This document shows positions 1 through 11,126 of a stretch of DNA of 64,000 bases, piece after piece (within the stretch, counting starts at the first letter, position 1; every line of letters starts with the position of its first letter). Made by a program: the position numbers and the translations under genes. Source of the stretch: Pardosa pseudoannulata (lineage: Eukaryota; Arthropoda; Arachnida; Araneae; Lycosidae); assembly GCA_032207245.1 (NCBI GenBank), contig CM063498.1:59307730-59371729 (forward strand). The letters run 5' to 3'. The notes under the pieces were generated by a model. The model had not been told where the DNA came from. It made no database searches and worked only from the letters and a program-made list of their open reading frames with translations.

Positions 1-1111
1 GTAATCTTGATATAGGCCAAATTTTTTACTCCATGTCGCTCGAGGGGTTCAAAGAACTATAAAACCCTTTGAAATTTCACCAAGTTTTCTTACTCTCGAG
101 ATCTCGAAGATAAGAGCTTCGAATTCTAGCAATTTATACAAGAGAACCAGGAATTGAAAACTGGAACTACGTGTAAATACGTATAAACACCTGCTGATCT
201 CCTGATACCTGCTAGATACGAACAACTTCGGAATAAAATACGAAAATCACTTACGAACAGTAGCCATTTTTTTTTAAATTTCAGACTGCGGAACATTTTT
301 TGTTGGAGAAGAAAAATATTCCAGATGTTAAAAACAGATGACAAAAGCTAAAACCCTCGATCACTTAAACTATAGTTAGAGTAATTTTAAAAAATGAAAC
401 TGGCGAAGCTAATTTAACTTGCATATTGTAGCGTTCCAGCTAATATAAAGTAAGGGTATCCGAAATAAGAACATTGTGAAAGAAAAGACTTTTAATAAAC
501 AGACAAGCAATATTCTTGAATAACATATAAGGAGTACACAACCAGAGGGAACAAAGTTCAATTTATATTTTACAAAATGAAATCGTTTGCTAAGGTTAAT
601 AACTTGTAATTTCATGTGTACACATGGTTTAAAAAAGATAATTGGTTATTAAGCTTTTTCTAATATTAATTTGTATTTCCATGAGTTAACTGTGGTCCAA
701 AACTTTAACACTCAATTTCTCTATTTCATACGGACTAGTCCACTTTGGTTGTAAACCCCCTCATGTATCTATCCGTGCTGGATTAAATTTGATGATGGTT
801 GTTTACAATGAAGTTATAATTACAATATATTTACAAGAGCATTCGGTTTCTTCTATCAGTTCAGCGTTATAATAACGTTTTAAATTAAACTTGGATTGGC
901 GAAATGATTAAATGGAAAGTTCAAACGCAAACAGACTTGAACCACAGATGACCCACACCCACATCCAACTGAAGAGTTTATGGATGCAAAAGCCTAAGTG
1001 GGTGAGAAAAACCTTTCGACATTATTCATTTTAATGTTAACACTGAATTATTAAAAACTTTTTTTATTACTATCACTATTTTTATTAAATATTTTCATTT
1101 ATTTTAAAATT
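1..1111. other. No gene seen; AT-rich flank of the LINE fragment
   Basis: Short open frames here have no recognisable domain and look like chance. Positions 1020-1111 are very AT-rich and lie where the 3' untranslated part of the minus-strand LINE fragment next door would be expected. Confidence 0.5.
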
Positions 1112-1735
1112 TTAAAATTTAATTTGTATAAAAGAGTAGTTTGAATTTAATATATCATAAATTTCATTTGACTTTTTAATATGATTACCATTATTATCTA
1201 TTATTTTAAAGTATTCGATCTGTGTTTCGTTTTCGTATTTTTTAATAAACATCGGAACGAGATTACATCTTACTTGCATATAATGCTGAGGGTTGCCTAT
1301 CATTTCACATTTACAGTTTGGTGAATCTAGTTTTCCAATTCTGTACAAGTAGGTTGGGAAACTTCCACGAACGGTTATGAAATAGTTTAAAATGTTATTT
1401 TCAAATTGTAACATCTGTTCTACTTTTGACATTATAGTATCGGTTTCTCTGCCTTTTTCACTGTTGTCCCAATAATCTTGCCAATCTTTATTTATGTTTT
1501 CTTTCATACATTTTTTAAGTATTGATACCGGGAGCTGTATAGGTTTGTAATTTATTGATTTAGTGGCGCTCTTTGCTAAAATATCTGCATATTCATTACT
1601 GGTATTCACCGTATGAGCTTTGATTCAAATTATATTAATTTTTCGGTTATTCATGTTTTTGCATTCTTTTTGTATCTCGGTAATTAATTTTGATTTCGGT
1701 ACTAATTGTTCTAGGCTCTTGATACGCGAACAGAC
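1112..1735 (-). pseudogene. Non-LTR retrotransposon ORF2 remnant: RNase H and C-terminal cysteine region
   Basis: An open frame at 1112-1609 begins with SNEYADILAKSA, matching the end of an RNase H domain in Jockey/R1-type non-LTR retrotransposons (typically GNE-AD-LAK). It continues to a motif with YLYRIGKLDSPNCKC and a following QHYMQVRC, which matches the C-terminal CCHC-like region after RNase H. Upstream in the same frame, to about 1735, the reading continues as SLEQLVPKSK and INII-stop-IKAH. A TGA at about 1615 takes the place of the tryptophan codon expected before IKAH, so the frame is broken. No reverse transcriptase domain is visible beyond it. This is a dead 3' fragment. The family assignment beyond 'LINE' is inference. 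Confidence 0.75.
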
Positions 1736-1936
1736 ATGGGATTTATACCAAACATGGGATTTATATATCAAATGTAAATCGGAATTTCCGATGACTGCAT
1801 CTCCCTGGAGACTTTAGACTCGCCGGTTCGGTCGGCTGTGATGTAGCTCGTTGGTTGATCCGGATCTTCCTGACTAACTTGGTTTTGGCTATCATAAACT
1901 CCTTATAGGGTCTGTAGTGGTCCAGGATCTATCTAT

Positions 1937-2959
1937 TGTAACGATGCGTTACATGACCCTAAAGAACGAGGATCCCGAAGGTGGCCTTTCGCCGCGGACA
2001 CTTACGATTAGCGGCAGTTAGAAACGGGTGGTCTAACAATACACGTGTATATTTAATTGAAAACTGTTCGTGTGCTGGAGCCAGCGCGTCTGGGGCTTTG
2101 TGAAAATGTTGAAGGGAAAGACTCTGAAAAGATTGTAAAAAATTACAGTGCACATTGTCGCCCATTAGCGGTAGCGAAAAAGGCAATTAAGTTGTTTGGG
2201 TTGGCTAATCTGAAGACGGCTTTTCGGCCACATATGGAAACGAAACAGCTGATTCAGGCGGGAAGTGACCGTAAAATTGCATCATCCTGGTTATGGAAGT
2301 TTCCCGAAGAATCGGGTAAGGGGAACCGGGGCCTCTATAAAAGAAGAGTGACGGTGCCAAAAGGAAGCTTTTTCTTCTTGAGACTTCTTCTTGATAGAGC
2401 CTTCGTAGCTCGAGAAGAACCGCTCGTATCTCCGATTCTGAGTTTGCTTGATTAGAGACTGCCAGCGTCTCTGTTTGCTAAGAAGTCGAAGTTCGACTTG
2501 GGAATTCCATTCCCATTATTTTACTAATTTTTTTCTTTACTTCGTGCATAGAAGTAGGTAGCCGAGAGTGACCTTTGCTCTAAATTCGGATCGTCTTGCA
2601 TCCCGAGATTTCCTTCACGAACCCCAGCGTGATACGCACTCTGAACTTTCGAACCTTGGTGTGAAAGGCGACCGTACAAATCGTCAGCCCGGAGGTGATA
2701 GTGTCAGCGTTTATTACCGGCACTAATTAGCGAACAATTCCTGTGATTAGAAGCCCTAGCCATACTGTATCCGGTACCCACGCATCCTTATTGTGTGAAT
2801 GTCATCTCAGCACGAGATCCCAGAATATTTAAAATTCTACTGAATCTGTACATAGCTGTACATAATTTATTCACCTGAATAAAATATTTAGTCTAGATTA
2901 AACAGTTTTCTAGCCTGTTTCATTGACGGCTTTGCCTACCATATCTCCAGTACGTTACA
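1937..2959 (+). mobile_element. Probable solo LTR (about 1 kb)
   Basis: The segment starts TGTAACG and ends CGTTACA, a perfect 7-base terminal inverted repeat with the TG...CA ends typical of LTRs. A TATA box (TATAAAAG, 2336-2343) and a polyadenylation signal (AATAAA, 2878-2883) are placed as expected for U3 and R/U5. GC content is higher than in the surroundings. Flanking bases (TCTAT left, ATATC right) do not form a clean target duplication, so the insertion is old or the ends are slightly misplaced. No gag or pol was seen nearby. The open frame at 2057-2455 lies within the LTR, spans the TATA box and has no known domain, so I do not call it a gene. Confidence 0.5.
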
Positions 2960-4766
2960 ATATCTCCTGAAGCCTAAGCTCAAACAACTGTCTACTAAAA
3001 TGTGGCCACGTGGGGCACTCTTCCATAAATACCTACCACAAAGTCTGGCTGCTCTCCTGAGCAAGGAGCTCATACAAAAATAATGGAATCTGGATGATCA
3101 CCTCTAGACTATCCACCACTCTAGAGAAAATAACGAAAGTTTACTATGATGTCCTAAGGAGAGCAAGTTGGTTCTGTCAAAATAACTAAGTCGGGAGGAC
3201 TTTCAAAAGTGGGTGCATCTTTCTAAACTCGATTCACTGGTCGAAGATAACGCATGTCTCTGTATCGAAAAAAGAAAACCTCTCACGGCTGGTGGTTTTG
3301 TATATAAAGCATGGGTGCCCGATAGGGGGTAGGCAATACAGCCTCTCCCAGTAGGTACTGAAACCTACTATGAGGGCGGTAGCGAATTCAGAGTCGTATA
3401 GGGGAGGGCGTTAAAACAGTTAAGGAAGAGGGATGGTAAGAACATATCTATAAAAATAATCTATTAATCAATGGAATAATATTTTATGTACCATAATAAT
3501 GACGAAACTTTTTTTCAATGATAAACTTCGTGAATTGCACTAAGGGTTGCCTTTAAGACACCTCTAAAGTAAAATACAGATTTTTTTTTTATTCCTATTA
3601 TCGTAGTTGGTTTAACGTGAACTCAATGCAATAGCTAGTTTACGGTATAAGAAAAGAAACATTAATAAATGTGGAGTCTTACGAAAGATGCTAAACAACT
3701 GGGACCCGATATTAAAAAATTGTTAAAACTCCTCCTGCCTCAAACATCTCATTAATTTGTTTTTATTTATTATTGATTTTATACTTATTTGATCACCACC
3801 CGCCTTAATTTTGGAAGTTATAAACCTTCAGGCTGGCTGCGGGTGTCGATCCATTCCATTTCGTGAACGTTTTGACCATCGCAGAGAAGAACGGGTTAGG
3901 GAAAAAAGAAATAAATTTCTCGCTCCTTCTATGTATTTTACTATTTACTCCGGCTCCATTGTACTATCATAGATAGACTTCATGTAGTTAAATGGTCACA
4001 TTGTCTCCTTATTTTTGAGTGGGAACTAATATGTCAAAAGATTCACTCCAGATGCAATTCAGCTCTTTTAAGAATTCACCTGTAAAAGATCCAGAGAGAA
4101 GGTACTTGGCTCATATAAACAAGCTCCGAATATTTGCTCAGTGAGGTCTACTGCGTAAATGGTTTTTCCACTTAAACCTTAAATTAATTCAAAGTTTGTA
4201 CACATAGCACACACACAGCCTCTTCTAAACAGTTTTGAAGACCTTCCTGGAAGACATAGAGTGCGGTATTGGAAAACCACAGCTCTGGGTCCCCAAAATA
4301 CCACAATCTATACAATCATAGAAAAATTTTGAACTGATATTTTCATAAGATGTATTATAGATCATACTGAAAGTTTTAAAGGTTATTAAAAAATCGTAAG
4401 GAAAGTACAGATATAAAGAGTGCTCTAAACTAATCAGATGTTCAGGTCTCATTCTGGAGAAAACTATTTAAATTTTGTGTAAAATGTTCTGCTGACTATT
4501 CGATTTCGATTTCTGAGGGAAATAAAATTAGTTCCTATTTCGCTCGCTAGAGAATGAAAAGGCGCTGCAGATTAAACAATTTAGAGGTTTCTTAACGTTG
4601 AATGTTTCAGTCTCTTCAAAATGCAAGATAAATTTCGAGGAGAAAGAAGCGTTGATGTTTCCTTAATAAATCTGCTTAAATAGCTCCCGATCTAGTAAAG
4701 TCAATTTCAGACTCCTGTTTTAGTGGAAAAAATGAAATCGGGGTATAGATAGAGAATGCTGTTGTA
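2960..4766. other. No gene seen; unclassified repeat-like sequence
   Basis: About 2960-3430 is more GC-rich than its surroundings and may be the remains of another mobile element, but no motif identifies it. From 3430 to 4766 the sequence is ordinary AT-rich DNA with only short spurious frames. Confidence 0.4.
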
Positions 4767-4867
4767 CAGTCTGTACCGGTTATATGGTCACCCGCTTATG
4801 AGGTCACCCCGCTTATATGGACAGTTTTCTAAAGTCCCGTCTAACTTAATAGGGAATTTGTGTTAAA

Positions 4868-5266
4868 GTGCACCGCTTATACAGTCATTTTCTTTTTCTT
4901 GTTACCGGTTATATGGTCAGTTTCATGTTTTCAACGAGTTTCCGTTTTTTTTCTTTTCGTTTTAAGAAGTCTATGCGAAATCGGAGAGGACCTGAATTCA
5001 AGCCTTTATTTTCCTCCCTTTCCCCCTTTCTTGCTTGTGTAGACTCATCGTCGGAGTTTTCCACCTCTCTCAGATCTCGTCCCATTGATAGCAAGTGGAC
5101 ATCTGTCTGTTTATTGGTTGAAGTTATCTCTCTCATACATGACATCAGGTGTTATTTTACTAATTCCGAAGCAGCAGATGAGCATTTAAAAGCTATTAGG
5201 GACTTAGAAAAAGTTGTGTTAACAATCAACAAAAGGAAGCAAACTTATATACCTGATTATTTTTAA
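4868..5266 (+). pseudogene. Tigger/pogo transposase C-terminal remnant
   Basis: The 132-codon frame ends with a stretch containing EAADEHLKAIRDLEKVV followed by KRKQTYIPDYF just before the stop. Tigger/pogo (CENP-B-like) transposases end this way, with a helical region and then a short Lys/Gln-rich KQ-x-x-I-x-DF/YF tail. The first third of the frame is low-complexity sequence overlapping the subterminal repeats and is not transposase-like. The HTH domains and the DDE catalytic core are absent, so it cannot be active. It lies inside a TIR-bounded element, which supports the family call. Confidence 0.7.
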
Positions 5267-5267
5267 A

Positions 5268-5921
5268 CCGGCATATAGCACGTCATATGACGGGGTCAGT
5301 AAAATTTTTAATTTTCCAAAATTGTAAAGTACGCTATGAGGCAAGTAAAAAAATGGTTTGTTTTTTGGATGAGAATTATCTTGCAACAAAAAATAATCGA
5401 TGATTCAATTTAAAATTATCACATACGTACCTAATCTATTATTTAAGCCAAATATAAAAGAAAATTATTTACGTAATATCTAGGTTCAATGATAAAACGT
5501 ATGAAAATGAGGCATAATTTAAATAATTTAAAATAATAACTGGTTCAATGAGATGGCTAAAGGAATGACGTCATAATGCTAGAAAAATGTTATTTTCACC
5601 TATTTATTATGTCACAAATTGATAAATTTAATCGCCTGCTCTTAACCGGGGAAAATAGGAGTTGAAATAATGGCATTAAAAGCTCGAAATGAGGGGAAGG
5701 GGTGGATTTCGAACGTTTTAAAGAAGGCAGTATTTTTCGCTGTGATATGAAGCATATTTATACCAATTTATTTTAGAATCGGATCTATAGTTTAGGAGAA
5801 GATAAACATTACTCGCTATGAATTTTGCTAACTATGGATGCCTCTATCCATTCCAGGTCCAACCGCTTCATAAAATCGAGGACAGACGTACACATAACTT
5901 AGGCTATTATAATATAGGGGA
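5268..5921 (-). mobile_element. Non-autonomous Helitron, copy 1, nested in Tigger element
   Basis: This is a reverse-orientation relative of the Helitron at 7539-8436. Read on the minus strand it starts TCCCCTATATTATAATAGCC, directly after an A. It ends in the hairpin region CCCCGTCATATGACG and a terminal CCGG followed by T, where the other copies have CTAG. It begins two bases after the Tigger transposase stop codon and so splits the Tigger element. No Rep/helicase coding sequence is present. Confidence 0.75.
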
Positions 5922-6201
5922 TATATTGAACATAAATGTAAGTATGTACGTGTGCTGTACTTTGATTCTTAAGGTAAGCTAATAAATTCCCCCCAAAAAA
6001 TATTGCATATTTTTAATGTAGTTTTTACTTCTCGAATTAATTTTTAAAATGTTCTTAAAAGTATAATCATTTGTTTATTAGGTGAATATAATCCTGTCCT
6101 AATTCAATAGGGTTGTATTGTTCCGCATATATGGTCACCTCGCTTATATGGTCTGATTTTTCTGGACCACTGAGCTGACCATATAACCGATACAGACTGT
6201 A

Positions 6202-6965
6202 CATGTTAAAAAATAATTAGATTACCTCCAAGCAGTGCTATTTTCTCCCCTAATAGCTGAAATATATACCCTTTTTTTTAGAAATCGAATCTTCAAACTT
6301 AGAGCATGTGTACAAAAAATTTCGGTGAAATTGTATCAATCAAGTAGAATCAAATTAAATCAAATAGTTTTCCCTACATACAAAATTTGATTGTTTGATT
6401 CATCCAATATACCTCAGCCTATAACTAATATTCTACTAGGAAATTTTCGATGCTTTAATTTTGTTTAATAAGTTGCAAAATAATTGAAAAATAATAATAA
6501 AATTTAACTTTAAAAATATTTTTCGATGTTTTGAACGTTTGAAAACTATGAGACCTCTTAAATTACAAGTCTCGAAGGCTAAAAACTATACTGTCCAATA
6601 GTTTTACTGGCCTTAAAATGACCTGCTTATATATTCTTTTAAAGAAAGCAAATCGTTCATGAACCAAAAACTAAATGGATGGTAGAACAGGTGGGAGATA
6701 ATACGCGCAGAAGTAGAACAGAAGATAAAAACAATTTCTACTTTCGAGAACATAATCATCGGATAGACACGGACAGGTGTTATTTCATTTAGAGGCTCTG
6801 TTACCCAAATTAAAAAAATACAAAATAAAATAATTAAAATCTGATGTAGTATTCTGCGTACTTACACATTAAAATGAGTTACGCTTTTTTTATATACAGT
6901 TGTGGAAAAAAGTTAATTAATCTTCCATTTTTTTATTTATTTATAACTTTTTTGTTAAAACTAGT
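6202..6965. other. No gene seen
   Basis: AT-rich sequence between the Tigger element and a degraded SINE. No motif or credible open frame was recognised. Confidence 0.5.
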
Positions 6966-7140
6966 TTGGTTTGGTTTGGAGAGCTACGGTCTACTGTTTT
7001 GCTAAGCGAGGGTTAATGAGACTGGGACCTACTGCTTATAGCCGATTCAGAACTGTTATGAACAGTCATGCCATAGTGGAATTCGAAACCACGAACTCCG
7101 GTACCGAAGAACCATTCGGCCATCGTTCGGATTTTCTTGT
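6966..7140 (-). mobile_element. tRNA-derived SINE (family 1), degraded copy
   Basis: Read on the minus strand it holds a tRNA-like head with a decayed B box and a body ending in the family's TTTGGTTTGG complement. The short open frame on the plus strand over it is a translation of the SINE. Confidence 0.75.
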
Positions 7141-7538
7141 ACTGGGTACAACAGGTATTGTAATCCCAAAAACTTTCAATCTCAAGAAAATACTTATCCT
7201 GACCAAGTCTAAATCCCTTTTGACTGATTTGACAGTTAAGTGTGTAGAAAAAAACTCCAGCTTTGAAACTTTAAATATCTATTTTTAATCATTTTTGAAT
7301 TTAAGTTGTTGTTGCTGTTCTACTTTCCCTAGTGTAGTTGGGATGATGTTTCGCTGTTTACTATAAAATGAAAATATAAAATTCAAAAATTTAAGATCAA
7401 GCTAAAAAAGTTAACTTTTTCAAAATAAACTGTGTGAGAGAGACATTAAGTGGAAGTATTAAAGCGAGAGAAGGGGAAAATAAAGTAGTTATTGAATTTT
7501 AATGGTTACTTGAGATAATGAGACGGAATATCATCCAA

Positions 7539-8436
7539 TCCCCTATATAATAATAGCCTAAGTTATCTGTACGTCTGTCCTCCAATTTATGAAGCGGTTG
7601 GACCTGGAATGGATAGAGGCATCCATTCAAAGCGAATAAAGTTTATCTTCTCCTAAACTATCGATCCGATTCTAAAATAAATTGGTATAAATATGCTTCA
7701 TATCACAGCAAAAAATACTGTCGTCTTTAAAACGTTCGAAATCCAACCCTTCCCTGATTTTCGAGAGTTTAATGCCATTATTTCAAGCCCTATTTTCCCC
7801 GGTTAAGAGCAGGCGATTAAATTTATCCATTTATCACTTAATAAATAGGTAAAAATAACAATTTTTTCTAGCATTGTGACGTCATTCCTTTAAACATCTC
7901 ATTTAATCATTTCATATTTTAAACTATTTAAATATCGTCTACACTATTTTAATATCTTTTATCACTGAACTTAAGATATTACGTAAATGATTTTCTTTTA
8001 TATTTGGCTTAAATAATACATTAGGTACATACGTGATAATTTTAAATTTAATCATCGATTATTTTTTGTTGCAATGAAACTTTTACCACCGGTATTAACA
8101 ATAAATTTTTTTCATATAAGTCTAGGAGTCTATTTCACGGACTAATAAATATCTTTTAATTTATATATATTTGGAAATTAAGAAGTTTGTCTGCTTTGTG
8201 TGTTTCTTTTTTATACATAGCCACACGCTTTGATTAAATGAATTCAATGTGATTCTAAACTGCATTACAGGATCGGGAGACTCTAGAGGAGTATGACGAT
8301 AAATAAATTATTGAGAGTAAACCAGATAGTTCTCAGACAAAAAACAAACCATTTTTTACCTGCCTGATTGGATACTTAACAGTTCTGGAATATTAAAAAT
8401 TTTACTAATCCCGTCATATGATGGGCTATATGCTAG
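7539..8436 (+). mobile_element. Non-autonomous Helitron, copy 2 (best-defined copy)
   Basis: It starts with TC (TCCCCTATATAATAATAGCC) after an A and ends with CTAG followed by T, the A^T insertion signature of Helitrons. A palindrome CCCGTCAT/ATGATGGG lies about nine bases before CTAG, matching the 3' hairpin of the class. No protein coding capacity is seen in its 898 bp. The family recurs at 5268-5921 (inverted), 28036-28443 (5'-truncated) and, more distantly, 43122-43876. Confidence 0.85.
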
Positions 8437-8465
8437 TTTAAATAATAGTTATGAAAGAGACTAAG

Positions 8466-9236
8466 ACCGGTTCATTAAAGCTATTAGAGTTAATCGTAGA
8501 TTAAATGCCATGCATTTACATGTTAGATAATCAATGGGTATCTTTAATCGAAAAGGGCGAGACAGGAACTCTACTATTTACTGGGATAATAAAAATAATT
8601 CACATAACATTTCTGTCTCACTGATGTAAGTAATGTACTAGAGGAGTGTAGACAGATTCGCAAGCCAAAAAGTAGAATTTTTGCAAGAAAGCTAATATTT
8701 GCTTTGTTTATTACTTTTAATTCTCTAAAATTTGCTGGTTGCTTATGGTCTACAGTCATAAAATTTAAGTCCACTAATTAAATGACTAAAAAAAATTTCC
8801 GGTAGTCACTATCACTATGCTCAATCGCTGAAAAACTTCGTATGTCAAAGACCGGTTCATTAAAGCTATTAGAGTTAATCGTAGATTAAATGCCATGCAT
8901 TTATATGTTAGATAATCAATGGGTATCTTTAATCGAAAAGGGCGAGACAGGAACTCTACTATTTACTGGGATAATAAAAATAATTCGCATAACATTTCTG
9001 TCTCACTGATGTAAGTAATGTACTAGAGAAGTGTAGACAGATTCGCGAGCCAAAAAGTAGAATTTTTGCAGGAAAGTTAATATTTGCTTTGTTTATTGCT
9101 TTTAATTCTCTAAAATTTGTTGGTTGCTTATGGTCTACAGTCATAAAATTTAAGTCCACTAATTAAATGACTAAAAAAAATTTCCGGTAGTCACTATCAC
9201 TATGCTCAATCGCTGAAAAAATTTCGTATGTCAAAG
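8466..9236. repeat. Tandem duplication, two ~385-bp units
   Basis: Unit 1 (8466-8850) and unit 2 (8851-9236) are nearly identical. Each starts ACCGGTTCATTAAAGC and ends near TATGTCAAAG. Each unit holds a parallel 66-codon minus-strand frame (8574-8774 and 8959-9159) that differs at only a few residues and has no recognisable domain. Both frames probably exist only because the DNA was copied. This may be a short piece of a satellite or a local duplication. Confidence 0.9.
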
Positions 9237-9529
9237 TTTTCAAAGTAATCTCCAGTTCACTTTTCAACGTTTTTCGTTGAAAAAATTCTGAATAACCTTT
9301 ACTCATGAATGACTTCCTCGCAAGGAGATTCGGCGTCTACTTCCCCACCTTGAAAAAAAAAACTCATAATGAAATTTTAAAAAAATAAAAAAGAGCCCTT
9401 TTTTTACCTTGAAACTAAAAAGTAAAAAAGGATAGACCCCCCCCCCCTCTCCAAATTTTCGAAACCAGCAACCATTTTTGATCTGTGTTGAAGGATAAGG
9501 GGGGGGAATGTAAGATGAAGACCTACGGA

Positions 9530-9977
9530 GAAACTGTCACAATGCCTCGCAGGTTGTAAGGGCTGGTGCCGTGCAGAAGCTCAGGTGCGAGCAACGCCAG
9601 CTGTCGGATTCAAAAACCGAGATTTCGCGAGGCAGCTGCTTGCACGTGCTCCATAAAAGAAAATACAACCGTAAAGAAAAAGAAGGAATAAAAAAAAATG
9701 GGGAGAAAATCTTAAAGATGGAACACAAGAAAACGGAGATTGAGGGAAGGTGAGAGAGCAGATGGCCGGCTAGGAGGTGGACTTGCAACAAGTCCTTCGA
9801 TGCGTAGCCGGTGCACGATTTTTAGGGGGTGTTTCTGGAGCTTGTTTGTTCTCTCCCCCGTTGCAATATTCATGGCGCGTCCGATCTGGTGATAGCCGCG
9901 TGTGTTTCGTGAGGGAGAACTGTTCCTCTTTTTTGTTTCTTCGTTCGCGCACAGACGCCGCGTGATGTTTAAAGAGC
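9530..9977. other. CpG- and GC-rich segment beside assembly gap
   Basis: GC and CpG content rise sharply compared with the AT-rich surroundings, with a CCATAAAAG TATA-like motif near 9650. It could be a promoter or first-exon region, or a young GC-rich mobile element cut by the gap. The overlapping short frames on both strands have no recognised domain, so no gene is called. Confidence 0.4.
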
Positions 9978-10077
9978 NNNNNNNNNNNNNNNNNNNNNNN
10001 NNNNNNNNNNNNNNNNNNNNNNNNNNNNNNNNNNNNNNNNNNNNNNNNNNNNNNNNNNNNNNNNNNNNNNNNNNNNN
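9978..10077. other. Assembly gap (100 N)
   Basis: Exactly 100 N, the usual placeholder for a gap of unknown length. Open frames running through it are artefacts. Confidence 0.99.
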
Positions 10078-10174
10078 CAAGCCTGCATGAAATCCGCCGT
10101 ATTTGTCAATAATGATTCGGGTACGTAAAATACATTCGTGGTCACAATGTGCTCCAAGTTCTCAAACGATATAT
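10078..10174 (-). CDS. Possible exon of an unidentified minus-strand gene, cut by the gap
   Basis: Minus-strand reading after a good acceptor (CCACCCCCCAG) gives an open phase-1 frame containing ISFENLEHIVTTNVFY and then VPESLLTNTADFMQA, running into the gap. Composition looks protein-like, with amphipathic helical character and little low-complexity sequence. The pattern loosely recalls the helical part of a GAIN domain of adhesion receptors, but I cannot establish that. It could belong with the lectin-like exon at 15305-15386 on the same strand, or to a mobile element in the GC-rich patch. No product is assigned. Confidence 0.25.
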
Positions 10175-10448
10175 CTGGGGGGTGGCAGGCCAAGCTTGGG
10201 GGTCTTCTCGGTATCTGCTTCTAAATTACGAGGACTGATTTAAGCTAAGACGGTCTTTCACCCTGGCGGTGTTCATCAAACGAAAGGCGCACTTCCTTCG
10301 CGTGGTCTCTGCCCTACGTGATTGGCTCGTCCAAGTGGTATTCACAACAACAACAACGTTTAAAGTTTGTATTACCCGGCGCATTTTCCATCAGAACAAG
10401 AATTTGTGGCAGTTCAGTTCTACTTTGCTTGTCTCCGAAGAATGGCTT

Positions 10449-10632
10449 AGTTTAGCTTAGGTTTGTGGTGCTACGGTCTACTTTCTGCAGCACGAGGGCT
10501 AATGATGCCGGAACCTACAGCTTAAAGCCGATTCCGAACGGCTACAAACATCCTTGCCACTGTGGGATTCGAACCCACGAACTCCGGTTCCGAAGGCCAG
10601 CACACTAACCAATCGACCATCGTTCGGCTCCG
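10449..10632 (-). mobile_element. tRNA-derived SINE (family 1)
   Basis: A well-preserved copy. On the minus strand it has a tRNA-like head with B box GGTTCGAATCC and an anticodon-loop-like CTTCGGAA. The body continues as GCCGTTCGGAATCGGC-like sequence and a tail ending near 10449. Confidence 0.85.
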
Positions 10633-10804
10633 AAGAATGGCAATAACTGCAATTAGTCTTACTACTCCTTGTGGTGAAAGAGCAAAATCGATTCACTTCT
10701 GTTCAGCTAAAGGTGGTAGTATTGTGCGTGTGAGATCATTTATTGTCAGAAAATGTTAATTATTTCTATGAATATCGATAGATATCGCTGAATATTGTTA
10801 AATA

Positions 10805-11124
10805 CAGTAGAACCTCGATTAAACGAGACTCTCCATTTACAGAAGTAGGTTTCTTCTTCCTTTTTTTTTTTTTTTTTTTTTTTTTTTTCCACTTTCTACT
10901 ATCATCCAAAATTTTCTCTTTACAAACATGCATTTTTAAAGTCCCCCCCCCCCTACATTCCTTTTGTATGCAAGCCGTCCTTTCCAAAATAGTGATAATA
11001 ACAGTTCAATGATGATACTACTTATTAAACTAGATGATTATTGATAAATTCTCGATTATCCGAAAATTTCGATTATCCTAAGTAGGTTCGGTTCCAATTA
11101 CTTCGGATAATCGAGGTTTTACTG
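10805..11124. mobile_element. pogo/Tigger-type MITE
   Basis: The left end CAGTAGAACCTCGATTA and the reverse complement of the right end CAGTAAAACCTCGATTA match except for one base, and TA flanks both ends (10803-10804 and 11125-11126). The TIR is of the widespread Tigger type. The 320-bp interior contains a long T tract (10859-10888) and C tract and no transposase. Confidence 0.85.
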
Positions 11125-11126
11125 TA

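Larger units (their letters stand above)
4767..6199 (+). mobile_element. Tigger/pogo-type DNA transposon, interrupted by a Helitron
   Basis: The left end reads CAGTCTGTACCGGTTATATG. The reverse complement of the right end reads the same with one mismatch (CAGTCTGTATCGGTTATATG). The element is flanked by TA on both sides (4765-4766 and 6200-6201), the target duplication of the Tc1/mariner/pogo superfamily. It carries the C-terminal end of a Tigger-like transposase (4868-5266) and a nested minus-strand Helitron (5268-5921). Variants of a CCGCTTATATGGTCA motif recur several times between 4775 and 4920 and again near 6125-6155. They may be transposase-binding sites. Confidence 0.85.

Noticed and set aside
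2057..2455. 132-codon frame as a possible gene
   Set aside because: It lies inside the probable LTR, spans its TATA box and has no domain.
3290..3430. GC-rich stretch as coding sequence
   Set aside because: All frames are interrupted by stops. It is more likely an old repeat.
9712..10193. Frames running through X residues
   Set aside because: They cross the 100-N gap, so continuity of the frame is not real. The same applies at 31796-32073.
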